Shown here: piece by piece, positions 1 to 10,790 of the stretch
Layout of the letters: every line of letters begins with the position of its first letter
Position numbering within the stretch: the stretch's first letter is position 1
Assembly (NCBI RefSeq): GCF_040954645.1
Contig: NC_092808.1
Coordinates: 17,799,383 to 17,863,382, forward strand
Direction of reading: 5' to 3'
Length of the DNA stretch: 64,000 nucleotides
From: Diabrotica undecimpunctata
Taxonomy: Eukaryota > Arthropoda > Insecta > Coleoptera > Chrysomelidae
The notes under the pieces: generated by a model
What the model was told of the DNA's origin: nothing
The model's input: the letters and a program-made list of their open reading frames with translations, nothing else
Databases searched by the model: none
Position numbers and translations under genes: made by a program

Positions 1-369
1 TATTGCAGTGAGTGTTCTTTCCTAGAGATGCCTAGATATGAATTAAGAATTTATATGTCTATGAGAAGACTTTCTTAAACAACAACATAGACAGCAGAGA
101 CGTTAGAACTATATTTAACCTAGAGTGGAATCAAACAGCGAACGTGTAAGCTGAAGATCAACTGACTGAGGATATCCAGATTCACCTTGGGGTGCACCAA
201 GGGTTTATTGTATGTATTATATCGCCAATTAAATAGCGAATCAACAAAAATAGGTCTACAAATGAATTATAATAAAACGAAAATTATGACCAACCAACCA
301 GAAGTAGTGGTTATAATAAATAATTGCAATAATAATGAATGAATAAATAATGAATAATTACAATTGCAC

Positions 370-993
370 AAACAACTATAGAACAAGTAAAAAAATATGT
401 ATATTTGGGACAACTACTTAAATTAAATAAAGAAAATCAGACCGGAGAAATAAAGAGAAAGATACGGTTGGCTTGGATATCCTTCGGAAAACTTTCCTAT
501 ATACTAAAAAATAGAAAATACCCCCAATATTTAAAAATAAGAGTCTTCAACCAATGTGTACTTCCTGTTCTCACCTACGGTTCTCAAACTTGGACGTTTA
601 CAAAGGAAAACATGGAAAAAATAGCAAAGACCCAAAGAGCCATGGAAAGGCAAATGCTGAACATCAGGCTATCAGACAAGAAAAGAAATACTTGGATCCG
701 CAACAAAACAAAAGTGACGATGTATTAACGCAGATAGCAAAACTTAAGTGGAAGTTCGCTGGACATACCATAAGACAGAAAGACGACAGATGGAATAAGA
801 TGATTATACACTGGAGACCGTATAGTTACAAACGAAAAAGAGGAAGGCCACAAATGAGATGGTCAGATGACTTGAAGAAACACGCAGGCCCGAAGTGGAT
901 ACAAACTGCCTACAATAGAGAGACGTGGAAGAAGGAAGAGGAGGCCTGTGTCCAAAATTGGACAGCAAGGGCTGTATAGATAGATAGATAGAT
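370..993 (+). mobile_element. Non-LTR retrotransposon fragment, C-terminal part of the RT ORF
   Basis: Two overlapping frames (405-728 and 554-979) give one continuous LINE C-terminal region once a single frameshift near 715-722 is allowed. Visible landmarks are the post-RT segment with LTYGSQTW, then the conserved tail with AKLKWKFAGH and the basic KRKRGRPQMRW block found downstream of the reverse transcriptase in many insect LINEs. The 5' part, including the catalytic YADD, is absent. After the stop codon the copy runs straight into a short TAGA tandem repeat (about 976-993), which looks like its 3' tail. A dead, 5'-truncated copy. Confidence 0.75.
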
Positions 994-995
994 TA

Positions 996-1650
996 TATCG
1001 CCAATGTTGTTTAATTTATATAGTGGAGCCATCTGTGAATTAGTGCTGGCCGAAGTTAGTCAGAGCGAGCCACTCAAAAACATAGGATTTGCTAACGAAG
1101 CCGTACTTTTTACGGGAACACTAGAAGAACTGCAACACACCTTGTTCAACAACTCAATATGTATTGCAAAAATTTAGAATTAAAAATAAATCTAAGAAAA
1201 CTAAGTTCACGGTAATTACGAAAGCACAAAACATTAGAGATAAACTAGTACTAGATAAGACAGAAATTGAGCTAATATCCTTGTACAAATACCTTGATAT
1301 GAACATGGAGTTTAGGCTTGGACGATAAGACAATCGATCATTAAAAACCCAGAAGCTTTCCAAATGTTGGGCTACCGACGCATTCTGATAATATCATGGA
1401 CGGATCGTAAAACAAACACACAAGTTCTCGAACAATTAGGAAAACAACGTGAAGTTTTAAACTCAATAAAAATCAGGAAGTTGGAATACTTGGATCACAT
1501 TATTAGAGATGAAAAATACGAACTGTTGAGGAACCTAATTCAGGACAAAATCAAAAGCAGAAACGGCGTAAAAGAAGTAAAATTTCGTGGCTACACCATC
1601 ACCGTGAATATCTTGCCTGTAGTTCAATTATGCTTTTCAGTAACGTAACA
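996..1650 (+). mobile_element. Second non-LTR retrotransposon fragment, badly decayed
   Basis: Translation shows LINE-like blocks in shifting frames. MLFNLYSGAI and a degraded FADD-like FANEAVLF lie near 1000-1110. From 1364 a frame carries YRRILIISWTDRKTNTQV and LEYLDHIIRDEKYELL, the post-RT tail also seen at 21.2, 41.0 and 58.3 kb in this window. It sits directly downstream of the 370-993 fragment but belongs to a different LINE lineage. No intact ORF. Confidence 0.6.
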
Positions 1651-3105
1651 AACAAAATTAGATATAGCTTCCAGAATGATTTCCAACATCCGATAGAAGT
1701 GAAACTTAAAAAAGAAAGACGAACCACCTTCGCAATATCGTAGACAATTAGGTAGTATTGTCTTCGATATGGTAAAGTATATTATACTTTACAATATTGG
1801 AGTCAAAAAAGACTCAAAAGAAATTGGTAAAAGCTTTTATTTGAATTAAAGATATTCTGGTTATTTTATAGAAGAAATAAAAAACTACCAATGCTTCATA
1901 TAGATTACAAACAATTAATTTAAAAATAGGGTCACAGTATCAAAGTACACAGAATCCAAATGATAATAATAATAACAGCTACTAAAATTAATATTATAAG
2001 ATTTTTCAGACATAGATATAAGTACCGTATACGTTGATGGATCTATTCAGCATATAAAAGCATTCAGCTAACAATTATATATTTTATTAACTTCAAAACT
2101 ACACATTTTCTATACCTGCTTTATCTTTTCGTAAGTACAAAATATATCAGTATCGTAAAAATTATTTTGAACGAGAAATTAAAAAAGGCTCTATGACCAA
2201 AAGATCCAAAGTGCTACATAAATTAATAATAATGAAAAATTAATCAATTTAACTAAAAACACAGGATATGTAGAGATTATCATGAAATTAGAATTTGAAA
2301 AAATATAACGTCATCAATAATAAAAATATTATTAATAAAATTCGACCATATATTTTGCAACACGAATAGTTTTTTTTAATTCCTCCTTACCTTGTACATG
2401 TTTATAAAACTTATCAACCACTTTGTTACAAAACGAGAACTGGAGAGACCTATGAAGAAATTGTGCTTTTATACCCCCTTCACATTTTACGAAGATATTG
2501 GCGATTGTCTAATGACATTGAGCGAAAGTAATTCCTTCTTTCTCTGAGGCAGCAGCGATGACGGTGTCGATATAATTTATATAGTTAGTCCGCTATCAGA
2601 TGCCTAAATGTGACATAGTTAGGGTTCTTTCAACTAATTTCTTATTAATTTCTAATTATATTAACAATAAAAAATTTAAATACTAGCATCTAGATTTTTG
2701 GTACAGATTTATAATAAAACATCGCAAAGACTTAATATTAAATTGAAAGAAACTCAAAACGAGTCTGCAGACCGAAAAAAACAGTTCATTGAAATTATAA
2801 AGAAAAAATAGAAATGAGATTTATAAAAAAATATAGTACAGTTTTTTCAAGAAACAAAAAATAACTAAATCAAAAAACAAAGCAAAATAGCAAGAATCAG
2901 AAATGTTGGAATACCATTTCCAGCTACTAGCTACTATCGAAAAAAGCGAAAGACGTTATAAGTGATAAAACTTTAATGAAAATTTTCAAGTTACACTGGT
3001 CGAGAAAATTATGGGACTTATAAAAACTCATAAGAACTTAATTCAATCGGATTACGCTCAAACAATGGGCAGCATACGAGATAGTGCAACTAATGGACAA
3101 AAGAA
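1651..3105. other. AT-rich spacer without recognisable genes
   Basis: No ORF with family resemblance, no clear inverted termini and no long tandem repeat were seen. Composition is strongly AT-rich with scattered short A and T runs. Confidence 0.5.
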
Positions 3106-3109
3106 TATT

Positions 3110-4180
3110 ATACAATAATAAAAGGTAAAGAATACAAGGCCGCACAGAAAGCGATCTCTCAGAGTATCTCCTGTAATTCTTCTCAGTACTCTCATCTCTG
3201 TCGTTTGCAGTGGCCTTTGTGTTGTGGCTGTGTCGGGTCTTGTTTCTGAGGCATATTTCATTATTGCTCTTACACTGGCTTTATAAATTCTTGACTTCAT
3301 CTCAGTGTTAATGTGTCTGTTTCGCCATATAGTGTTATTAAGGCATCCTCTCAGTCTATTTCCTTTTTGTATTTGATCTCTCACTTCTTTGTCCAGGTCT
3401 CCACAGCTGGACAGTGTACGTCCAAGGTATTCTATTTCCATTACTTGTTCAATACTGATGTCATCAATTTCTATTTTACATCTGGTTGGTTCTTCGCTGA
3501 TTAGTATTGTTTTAGTTTTCTGAGAGATTGTCATAATAAATTCTTTTGCTCTTATGTTAAATCTGTCGACCAGTCTTTGCAGACTATCTTCATCTTGGGC
3601 TATCAATATTACGTCGCCTGCGTTTCCCATTATGTATCCTCTTCCTTTGTTAACGCTTTGGATGACTTCATCCATGATTAAATTGAAAAGCATAAGGCTC
3701 AATGAGTCCTCGTCTTATTCCGCTGCCTATTTCTATAGGTTTTCTAAGTTGTCCATTTATTCTGACTTCCATTTTATTCTTGTGGTAGATATTTTCGATA
3801 GTTTTTATAATTTCTCTATTATACAACAGATGGATTACATCTTTGAGTCTTACTCTGTTAAATGCTTTCTTTAAGTTAATCAGACCCAGAAATGCTGGTC
3901 TATTGCATTGAATATACGAATATTGCATATGTACACGATCTTCCAGTTCGAAAACCCTGTTGTTCATCTGCTAAACTTATCCTCTGATTTATTAGTACTT
4001 GTAAAATTTTAGTTGTAAGTTTTTGGGTAATATTTAAAAAGTTTATAACTCTGTAGTTTTCTGGCTGTTTTTATCTCCTTTTTTGAATAGTAGAATTTAT
4101 TAGTTCGCTTGTTCTCCATTCTTCCGGTGTTTTATTGGGTTTTATAATTTTATTAATTGATGTTGTTATGGATTTAGACC
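3110..4180 (-). mobile_element. Non-LTR retrotransposon fragment, RT domain (decayed)
   Basis: Read on the minus strand, blocks of a reverse transcriptase appear in order across several frames: NKTPEEWRTSELI, a palm block with INLKKAFNRV near 3880, GSGIRRGLIEPYAFQFN, then the thumb and tail with IEYLGRTLSSCGDLDKEV and MRVLRRITGD near 3180-3450. The catalytic YADD segment is degraded (AGDVILIAQD). Frameshifts and stops break the ORF into 3058-3702, 3668-3967 and 4071-4283. It ends at about 4180, where a different LINE begins on the opposite strand. Confidence 0.75.
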
Positions 4181-4870
4181 GGGCCGCTCTACCATTGACC
4201 AGATATTCACAATAAAACAGATAACGGAAAAATGCTGGGAGTTTGATCGTGAGCTTCATCAGATGTTCATAGATTTTAAACAAGCATTTGATAGAGTATG
4301 CAGGGCCAGACTGTGGACAGCGATGCAGGAACTTGGCTTTCCAAAAAAACTAGTCAGGTTGATATGAATGTGTGTGGAACGGTTACGATGTAAGGTGAGA
4401 GTTGGACAACAATACTCGGAGACATTTGAAATAAACAATGGACTAAAACAGGGAGATGCACTTTCACCACAACTCTTCAATTTAGCTCTGGAACACATAA
4501 TCAGAAGTGCAAGAATCGAAACACCGAATACAGTATTTCATAGAGAAGGACCAAAATTACTATTGGCATTTGCAGACGATATCGATCTAATAGGAAACAC
4601 ACGATTAAGGATGAAGGAGACTTTCGTGAGGTTCGAGAAGGAAGCAGAGAAGATGGGGCTCCAAATCAACGAAAACAAGACGAAATATATGTATATGAGC
4701 CGCAATAACCAAAGCAGTGATAGAATCGGTCAGAACATCACCATCGATGACTTTAACTTTGAGCGCGTTAGAGAATTCAAGTATCTTGGAACAACAATAA
4801 CTGAAGACAATAACGGATCACAAGAAATAAATAACAGGATCCAGGCCGGCAACAGATGTTTGCCGGCTTG
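4160..4870 (+). mobile_element. Non-LTR retrotransposon fragment, RT domain with FADD motif
   Basis: The reading frame begins at about 4160 with YGFRPGRSTIDQIFT, followed by IDFKQAFDRV (4267 onward) and, after one stop near 4364, by GLKQGDALSPQLFNLALEHI and LLLAFADDIDLIG. The last contains the F/Y-x-D-D reverse-transcriptase active site. ENKTKYMYMS and FKYLGTTITEDN are the usual downstream blocks. Similarity ends at about 4850 with IQAGNR, and the rest of the ORF is missing. The 169-residue open stretch (4368-4877) is only a piece of the domain. Confidence 0.8.
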
Positions 4871-5469
4871 TTGTTAATTAGTTGTTAATTATTGTTTTGT
4901 TCTGCTGTTCCACAATATTTCAGTAATTCGTTTATTTAATAATAATTTGACTGATATAAATGGAAAGTTTTGAATGGTTTTTCCGTAGACTATGGTATGA
5001 AATTGTACCTACCCTGAAAACAAGTTTGGAGCCAATTTTAGATAAAGAATTATCGATGAATCCATATTAATTTCTAGAGAAACATGAAGAAATGTAATAG
5101 AGGCAATCTGCCATCATTACTTCTGCTATCACTAAGAATAATGATTTTTTTCAATAATACTAGAAAAAAATGTCAGATTTTTCCCAAAAAGGGGAAAACG
5201 AATTTTAACGAAAAAACTTAGATACATAAATTAAACACTTTTTCAGAGCCATTTTGAGGGGTGTATCATTAAAATTTTTAACGATATACCCCCGACATTT
5301 TAAATATTTAACTAGAAATTAATATTTAAAAGTCAAAAAAGCTAACGCAAGCAACAACTAGGGGAAATAGATGCACAGTTGAATTGCTGAACGATATTGA
5401 AATTGTAGAATTTTTTAAAGTTTCAATATACAAAAAGATATTTGGGAGTTACATTAAGCACATATAGAA
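4871..5469. other. Spacer between two LINE fragments
   Basis: AT-rich sequence without a convincing coding frame. It separates the RT fragment at 4160-4870 from related LINE tail sequence that resumes at about 5470, so it may be an insertion within, or a junction between, two decayed copies. No clear inverted termini or flanking duplication were found. Confidence 0.4.
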
Positions 5470-5987
5470 ACATACAGAAACGGAACAGAAGAAAGAGAAA
5501 TTTAAAGAAGAATAGTAAAGGGAAACAAAGCTTATTTTTTACTCGTCCATGTGTTCAGCTCCAACAATACACACTGAACATCGAAAATCGGGCGCATTTT
5601 TAGACCGATAATATGTTATAGATGTGAGACATAAGTGATAAGAGAAAACACAAAAAGAAAACTGGAAGTCTTTGATAGAAAAGTCCTAAGGAAGATATTT
5701 GGACCTATTAACGAAAACGGAGTATGGAGATTAGTTAAACTTCAAAAACTTCGATGGCCTGGTCATGTAGGGACAATGGAGACCGAAAGATTGCCGAAAA
5801 GAGCTCTAGATCGTAAAATACAGGGCGCAAGACCAAAAGGAAAGACTTGGAAAAGGTGGGAGGATAAAGTGTTAGCGGACGCGAAAAATTTGCTAGACAT
5901 AAGAACCTGGAGAAGATCGGCGGAACCGACAAGGTTGGAGGTATAGTTTGGAAGAGGCCAAGGCTCGATTTGGGCTGTAGTGCCTTT

Positions 5988-5990
<3 letters not shown>
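5470..5990 (+). mobile_element. Non-LTR retrotransposon fragment, C-terminal tail
   Basis: A broken frame from about 5490 (RRIVKGNKAYF) leads into an open stretch at 5635-5946 with KLEVFDRKVLRKIFGPINEN, KLQKLRWPGHVGTM and a basic GARPKGKTWKRWED block. The same tail occurs at 56.4 kb. One stop replaces the tryptophan expected in the CETW-like motif near 5630. The ORF ends at 5946 and the copy is followed by a long GA tract, which looks like its 3' tail. Confidence 0.75.

Positions 5991-6067
<77 letters not shown>
5991..6067. repeat. (GA)n microsatellite, about 77 bp
   Basis: An uninterrupted AG/GA dinucleotide tract directly follows the 3' end of the LINE fragment at 5470-5990. Its position suggests it grew from the simple-sequence tail of that element. 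Confidence 0.97.
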
Positions 6068-6069
<2 letters not shown>

Positions 6070-6872
6070 CGTTAAAATTTATAATTATTATTACACATCT
6101 TGCAAATATAATAGTCTAAACAAAAAAATAGCTCTTATGAGTCATAATAGACAAATAGAATAACTCATAAATCAATTAATATTTTTCAATAAATTTTGTG
6201 GGTATCTTAAGGGTATCGAAAGCTAAATTCTGAGACAAGTTTTGAAATTATTTATTCATTTTTGTTTATTCTAATGTCAATTCTAATTCCAACAGTTTTT
6301 TTCAATTATTTGAACACATTATTTATAAATTTTTATTTAGAAAGTCTAAAAAGAAGACTTTTTTCAAAACACTTACAAGAAAACAAAAGTAAATACTTTT
6401 ATGGGGACGTCTTTTTGAGGGATCTAAATTTTTTTGGGAATTTTCTTAAAAAAGATTATTGTTTTGCTATATAATCTGTAGATAAAATAATATCCATCTT
6501 TGTGATTAACCACGTATTTACTTAACAATGTCAGCCTATGATATTTTTGCTATTTAGATAGACAAGAAGTTTTTTATATCTTAGAAACCGAATCGTGCAA
6601 ATGAATTAATGAGATTCATATTTATTGTCCACTTTCCCTGCTGCTTCATTTTATCGATCTTATTTAATTTATTACATAACGAAATTAGTAATATCAAATA
6701 ATATGAAAGTGTGTGTTCTCGATAAATGTTGTAAAAATTTTATTGGATTCGAATATTTGTCGGAGACATTGAAAAAAAAAACATATTGAAAAGCTACTTA
6801 TAGTTAATAGATTAGTAAATTGTAGAAAAATCGGTCGTCTGACCTCAAAGACCTTTTCTCACTGATTCTCAC

Positions 6873-6875
<3 letters not shown>
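6068..6875. other. AT-rich spacer, nothing recognised
   Basis: The 70-codon open frame at 6262-6474 is low-complexity in composition and resembles no family; it is treated as chance. No repeats with inverted ends were seen. Confidence 0.5.

Positions 6876-6945
<70 letters not shown>
6876..6945. repeat. (TA)n microsatellite, about 70 bp
   Basis: A pure AT dinucleotide tract that abuts the 5' edge of the Penelope-like fragment. Confidence 0.97.
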
Positions 6946-6948
<3 letters not shown>

Positions 6949-7247
6949 CAGAATGTAACTCCTGCTACATTGGCCAGACTAGTCGATCTCTTCTAGGGCG
7001 TATAACTTCACACAAAAGCGACATCAGACTTTCCAAACCCTCTTTTGCCCTTGCACAACACGCCATTTCCAGTAAACATCACATTGATTTCACAAATACC
7101 AAAATACTGGCAAAACAAAACAACCATCAGAAACGCTCCTTTATTGAAATGTGTGAGATCCTCAAGAACTCATCGGCAATAAACAAAAGAACCGACATCG
7201 ACAATTTGAGCCAGGTTTACCACTCTCTCATCTTACGAAATAAATGA
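6945..7247 (+). pseudogene. Penelope-like element, GIY-YIG endonuclease fragment
   Basis: A frame open from the edge of the TA tract to a TGA at 7245 encodes about 100 residues without a start codon. It begins CSECNSCYIGQTSRSLLGRI, with CYIGQTSR matching the YIG half of a GIY-YIG nuclease and the arginine and histidine of the following helix (H at ITSHKSDI) in place. The later blocks AQHAIS, HHIDF, RSFIEMCEI and NLSQVYHSLI are typical of the C-terminal endonuclease of Penelope-like retroelements. The reverse transcriptase that should precede it is missing, so this is a 3' relic. The call rests on motif order. Confidence 0.75.
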
Positions 7248-7870
7248 TACCAATTATTCTTCAGTTAAAAGTTGGCGTATTTTCCATTCAAAATAATAAC
7301 AAAATCATCCCCTATTTCCAAGTTTCATTAAAACATAAATTAAAAATAATATATCAAATATTTCCGCCATACAAATTCCACCCGTCCAACTAATTATACA
7401 ATGTCCCCTGTAGAAGTTCATAATTGTCTCAAACCTTGGAATTTGGTGACACATGGCCCTTAAATAAAAAAATTTTGGATATCGCGTCAAGTTGTTTGCT
7501 AGATTGCAATAAATCAGAACTTTGTTGGTCTTCAGCGGAGACCCATCTAAATGAAGCCAAATGTTCGTTTAAAATTTTTTAATTATTCTTATCTACGAAT
7601 ATGAACATTATTTTCGGCAAAGTTTGTGTGTTGTTTTTTGTTTTTTGTTTTTTCTTTTTTGGTTAAGTTAGTTTTAAATAATGAGTAAAGTGTACAGTAG
7701 ATATATGATAACATCGATAATATACTACATATTGAGTTGTAAGTTATGAACTATAAACATCTGTATTTCTTATAAACTCTATGTCATTTGTTATATTTTA
7801 GAAAACTGATGAAGCTTTAGAAATATAAAGCGAAACGTCTTCGATAAACTTATGAAGTAGTTGACAGGGC
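7248..7870 (+). mobile_element. Penelope-like element 3' region
   Basis: Non-coding sequence downstream of the GIY-YIG fragment, ending in a hammerhead-like motif (7806-7840), the kind of element reported from the terminal repeats of Penelope-like retroelements. The boundary near 7870 is approximate; gypsy-type coding sequence starts soon after. Confidence 0.5.
7806..7840 (+). ncRNA. Hammerhead-ribozyme-like core
   Basis: CTGATGA (7806-7812) is followed by a hairpin whose arms GCTTTA and TAAAGC pair perfectly around a short A-rich loop, and then by GAAAC (from 7832). This is the conserved order of the hammerhead core: CUGANGA, stem II, GAAA. Stems I and III are not obvious, as in the minimal dimer-acting hammerheads of Penelope elements. 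Its position downstream of a Penelope endonuclease fits. Activity is not shown by the sequence. Confidence 0.5.
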
Positions 7871-7929
7871 AAAACAAGCATAGTAACGCATAAAATTAAT
7901 ACCGGAGACGCTCAGCCAATCAGATAACA

Positions 7930-8857
7930 ATGTAGACGACTTCAATTTACGAAAAGAGATGAAGCCGAAGACATAATCAAAGATATGAACAAACAAGAGG
8001 TAATCGAACCATCAAACAGTCCATGGAGATCACCAGCAGTTCTAGTATAGAAGAAAGATGGTTCAACGCGTTTTTGTATTGACTACCGCCAGCTCAATGC
8101 GGTAACTAAGAAAGATAGTTATCCTTTGCCCAGAATAGACGATACGTTGGATACTCTTTCTGGTTCTCGTTGGTTCTCAACACTCGATCTAAAAAGTGGA
8201 TATTGGCAAGTAGACGTGGAGCTAGCTGATCGGGAAAAAACCACATTCTCGATAGGATCAGGGCTTTGGTAGTTCACGGTTATGCCGTTTGGTTTATATA
8301 TGCCCCTGCCACATATGGAGGCAGTTTTAAGAAAAACATAGAAAACATGTCTGGTTTATTTAGATGGTGTAATTGTGATGGGAAGATCCTTCGATGAAGA
8401 TGCCAACAATCTGGCAGAAGTCTTTCAACGATTGCGGGCTGCGAAATTGAAGTTAAGTCTCAAGAAATGTCATATTTTTCGACGAGATGTGAAGTACTTG
8501 GGACATATTGTAGCGAGTAATGGTGTAACAGCTGATCCTGAAAAGATTGCAGCAATTAAGGATTGGCCAGTACCAAGTAATAAACACGAAATTAGAAGTT
8601 TTCTTGGTCTATGTACATATTACCGACGTTTTGTCAAAGGATTTGCCAACATCTCTAAGCCATCAACAAAGTTGACAGAAGAAGGCAAATAATATATATG
8701 GAGTGAAGTGTGTCAAAAAGCTTTCGAACAATTACAAATGGCTCTGATCAGAGGGCCAGATGGCAAGATGATTAGAACGATTACAAGACTATGATTACGA
8801 GATCGAACATAGGGCTGGAAGAGTTCACTTAAATGATGATGCTCTTTCGAGATGCTG
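7930..8857 (+). mobile_element. Ty3/gypsy-type LTR retrotransposon pol fragment
   Basis: The translation shows, in order, [55 protein letters not shown], a degraded catalytic motif (VYLDG instead of YLDD, near 8360), KLKLSLKKCHIF, YLGHIV and RSFLGLCTYYRRF. This is a Ty3/gypsy reverse transcriptase. Several in-frame stops (near 8048, 8271 and 8341) and the lost second aspartate show it is dead. After 8692 the frame breaks, most of RNase H is deleted, and only its end (EHRAGRVHLNDDALSR, about 8806-8856) remains. No LTRs were recognised. Confidence 0.85.
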
Positions 8858-8953
8858 ATATAAAAAGCATCATCACGCCACTGTCTACCTCTTCGGATAG
8901 AGTCTGCACACGCTACATGCGCGAGGTTGGATCTTCCTATGTGGCGTTTACAG
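8858..8953. repeat. Dispersed repeat copy A (end of a TA-flanked element)
   Basis: This 96 bp shares long near-identical blocks with 29853-29939 and 60150-60243, including GAGGTTGGATCTTCCTATG. All three copies end in CAG followed by TA. At 60 kb the same sequence is the right terminus of a larger element. Here it is joined directly to the gypsy fragment, so the left part is missing. Confidence 0.75.
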
Positions 8954-9209
8954 TACCTTTTTATATATGAACCAAATAAGTATAAACTAACATGAAGCTT
9001 TAAATTAGTTTGCAAAATAAATCTTACCTTTAAATTACAGCAATCAAGATTTTTGTCAATTTTGCGAAAAAAAATATTCGTATTACTATTTATCTATGTA
9101 ATTAATATGTATTAATATGTAATTAATATTGTCAGTATTTTTAATTAAACGTATTGTTTTAAGAACAAAACATGATTGACTCATAGTTTGAAATTTCAGT
9201 TGGTATACT

Positions 9210-9360
9210 CGGTTCGCTATTCCCAGTCCTGCAGTCCTAACTGTCTAGTGAATTTAGTAATTATTTTTTTGCGAAGTTAGTTACTTTTTGACAGACTGAA
9301 AGTGGCTGAAAATTACTATACAACCAAGCACACGTACTCATAGCCAATATTAATAGTAAA
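9210..9360. repeat. Dispersed repeat, first copy (partner at 11600-11745)
   Basis: Shares ordered blocks with 11600-11745: AACTGTCTAGT near its start and CTCATAGCCAATATTAAT near its end, with similar spacing. Family unknown. Confidence 0.6.
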
Positions 9361-9519
9361 CAAACTAAATAGTAAATAAAATAGAACTTTGCGAATTACC
9401 GACAATCAATATTTATTTATCTGCACCATATAATAAATAGTTATGATAAATTATAACAACTAAAATATATTTTATAAATATATACTACCCAAAATTTGAT
9501 GGGTTTAGTATACACTTCC

Positions 9520-9680
9520 ACTATTTAGAATAATTCTTCTTTTTTTAAAGAAATAAGTCTGCAATAGTGGGATACTTGAGCTATTAATACTGAGAAGTAG
9601 GAATTGTTGTGTTGTAGGTTTCCGACAATGAATCTGTCAAAATATGCCCGAGCTAAGCGAATGGAGTTTATTTCATAATT
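9520..9680. repeat. Dispersed repeat, uninterrupted copy (partner split at 55.6 and 58.0 kb)
   Basis: Blocks AGTCTGCAATAGT, TTGAGCT, AATTGTTGTGTTGTAG and GAATCTGTCAAAATAT occur here in a continuous run. The same order occurs at 55618-55689 and 58015-58090, where a 2.3 kb element splits the sequence. This copy therefore represents the pre-insertion state. Confidence 0.65.
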
Positions 9681-10110
9681 CTTTTCTAGATGATGTTAGA
9701 ATTTTAAATCTAAACTAACATACAACTTTAAATTATGTTATAATAAATCGTACCTTAAAAATATTAATAATATTATTTATTAATTATATTAATATGCAAT
9801 TAGATTGATAGGTCTAATATTTTTTGTATCATTAATAAACGCATCGTTTCAAGAACAAAATATGAATGAAATGTCAGATTTCGGTAATTCAGAGTTTCTT
9901 TCCTAGATGTCTCTAGTATGTTAAATCTAAACTAACATAAAGCTTTAAATAATTTTGTATTAAATTATACCTTAAAAATATTATTAAAATTAATTATATT
10001 AATATATAATTAATACAGTATTATTAATTAAACGTGTCGTTTCAAGAACAAAATATGATTGAAATATGGTAGTTCATATTTCTTTCCGAGATGATGTCGT
10101 TACCTTACTG

Positions 10111-10790
10111 GACAAACGGTGTGACCTGTCATCATAGCCTTTTATATAGAGAGATTTATTTATAAATTTATAAACTTATGCCGTAAAATATATATTATAC
10201 GTCATTGTCAAATCTGTCTGTAAGAAAAACATGGCAGCTGATGAAAAGTCCTATCACGGAACACACTGATGTAGATAATTTAGCGCCAAATTCTTATTAT
10301 TTGAAAAATTGTTCGTTAAGATGCCGATAAATGGATCAGTGCAGTTAAATATTTCTACTCTTGTCCAAGTCATTTGGATTCTTCTAGTGGTCTCTGCTGT
10401 TTAATTCTGTTTGCCTATAATATACATATAGATTGATCGTATGACCTATTATATATTCTTCGACACTTTCGGTTTAATATTTCGAATATATTTTTTTCTA
10501 AATATTTAACTTTTACTGTCAGCTAATTGCAATAATATTTAGCTTTTACTTTGTACCTTCACGTCTTTGATAAAATTACATCATATGATAACCAATTAGT
10601 TAATCTAAAAATTGCCTACAATATAATTAACAAAACCTCACAAAAACTTCATATAAAACAGCTGTCACGTCAATGTAAAAGATAAACGTCAACAACCAAA
10701 CCTCAAAACAAAAGTTTTATCAGTGCCGTATTTAAAATGAATAAGTTTAATTTAATTTATATTTAAGATTTAAACAAAATAATTATAGCA
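10111..10790. promoter_or_regulatory. ARMH3 upstream region / 5' untranslated sequence
   Basis: Non-coding sequence between the tandem repeat and the ARMH3 start codon. No TATA box could be assigned with confidence. An ATG at 10737 opens only a few codons and lies in a different context from the chosen start at 10791. No transposon ends were recognised. Confidence 0.35.

Larger units (their letters stand above)
8980..10110. repeat. Three-unit tandem repeat, unit about 217 bp, interrupted
   Basis: Three copies of an AT-rich unit start at about 8983, 9711 and 9928, each with TAAACTAACAT, then a long AT stretch, then TTTCAAGAACAAAA(C/T)ATGA (TTTTAAG in the first) and a run with TTTCTTTCC. Units two and three are directly adjacent (217 bp apart). 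Unit one is separated from them by two other dispersed repeats (9210-9360 and 9520-9680). No coding potential. Confidence 0.7.

Noticed and set aside
6262..6474. 70-codon open frame in AT-rich DNA
   Set aside because: Composition is low-complexity and nothing in context supports a gene.
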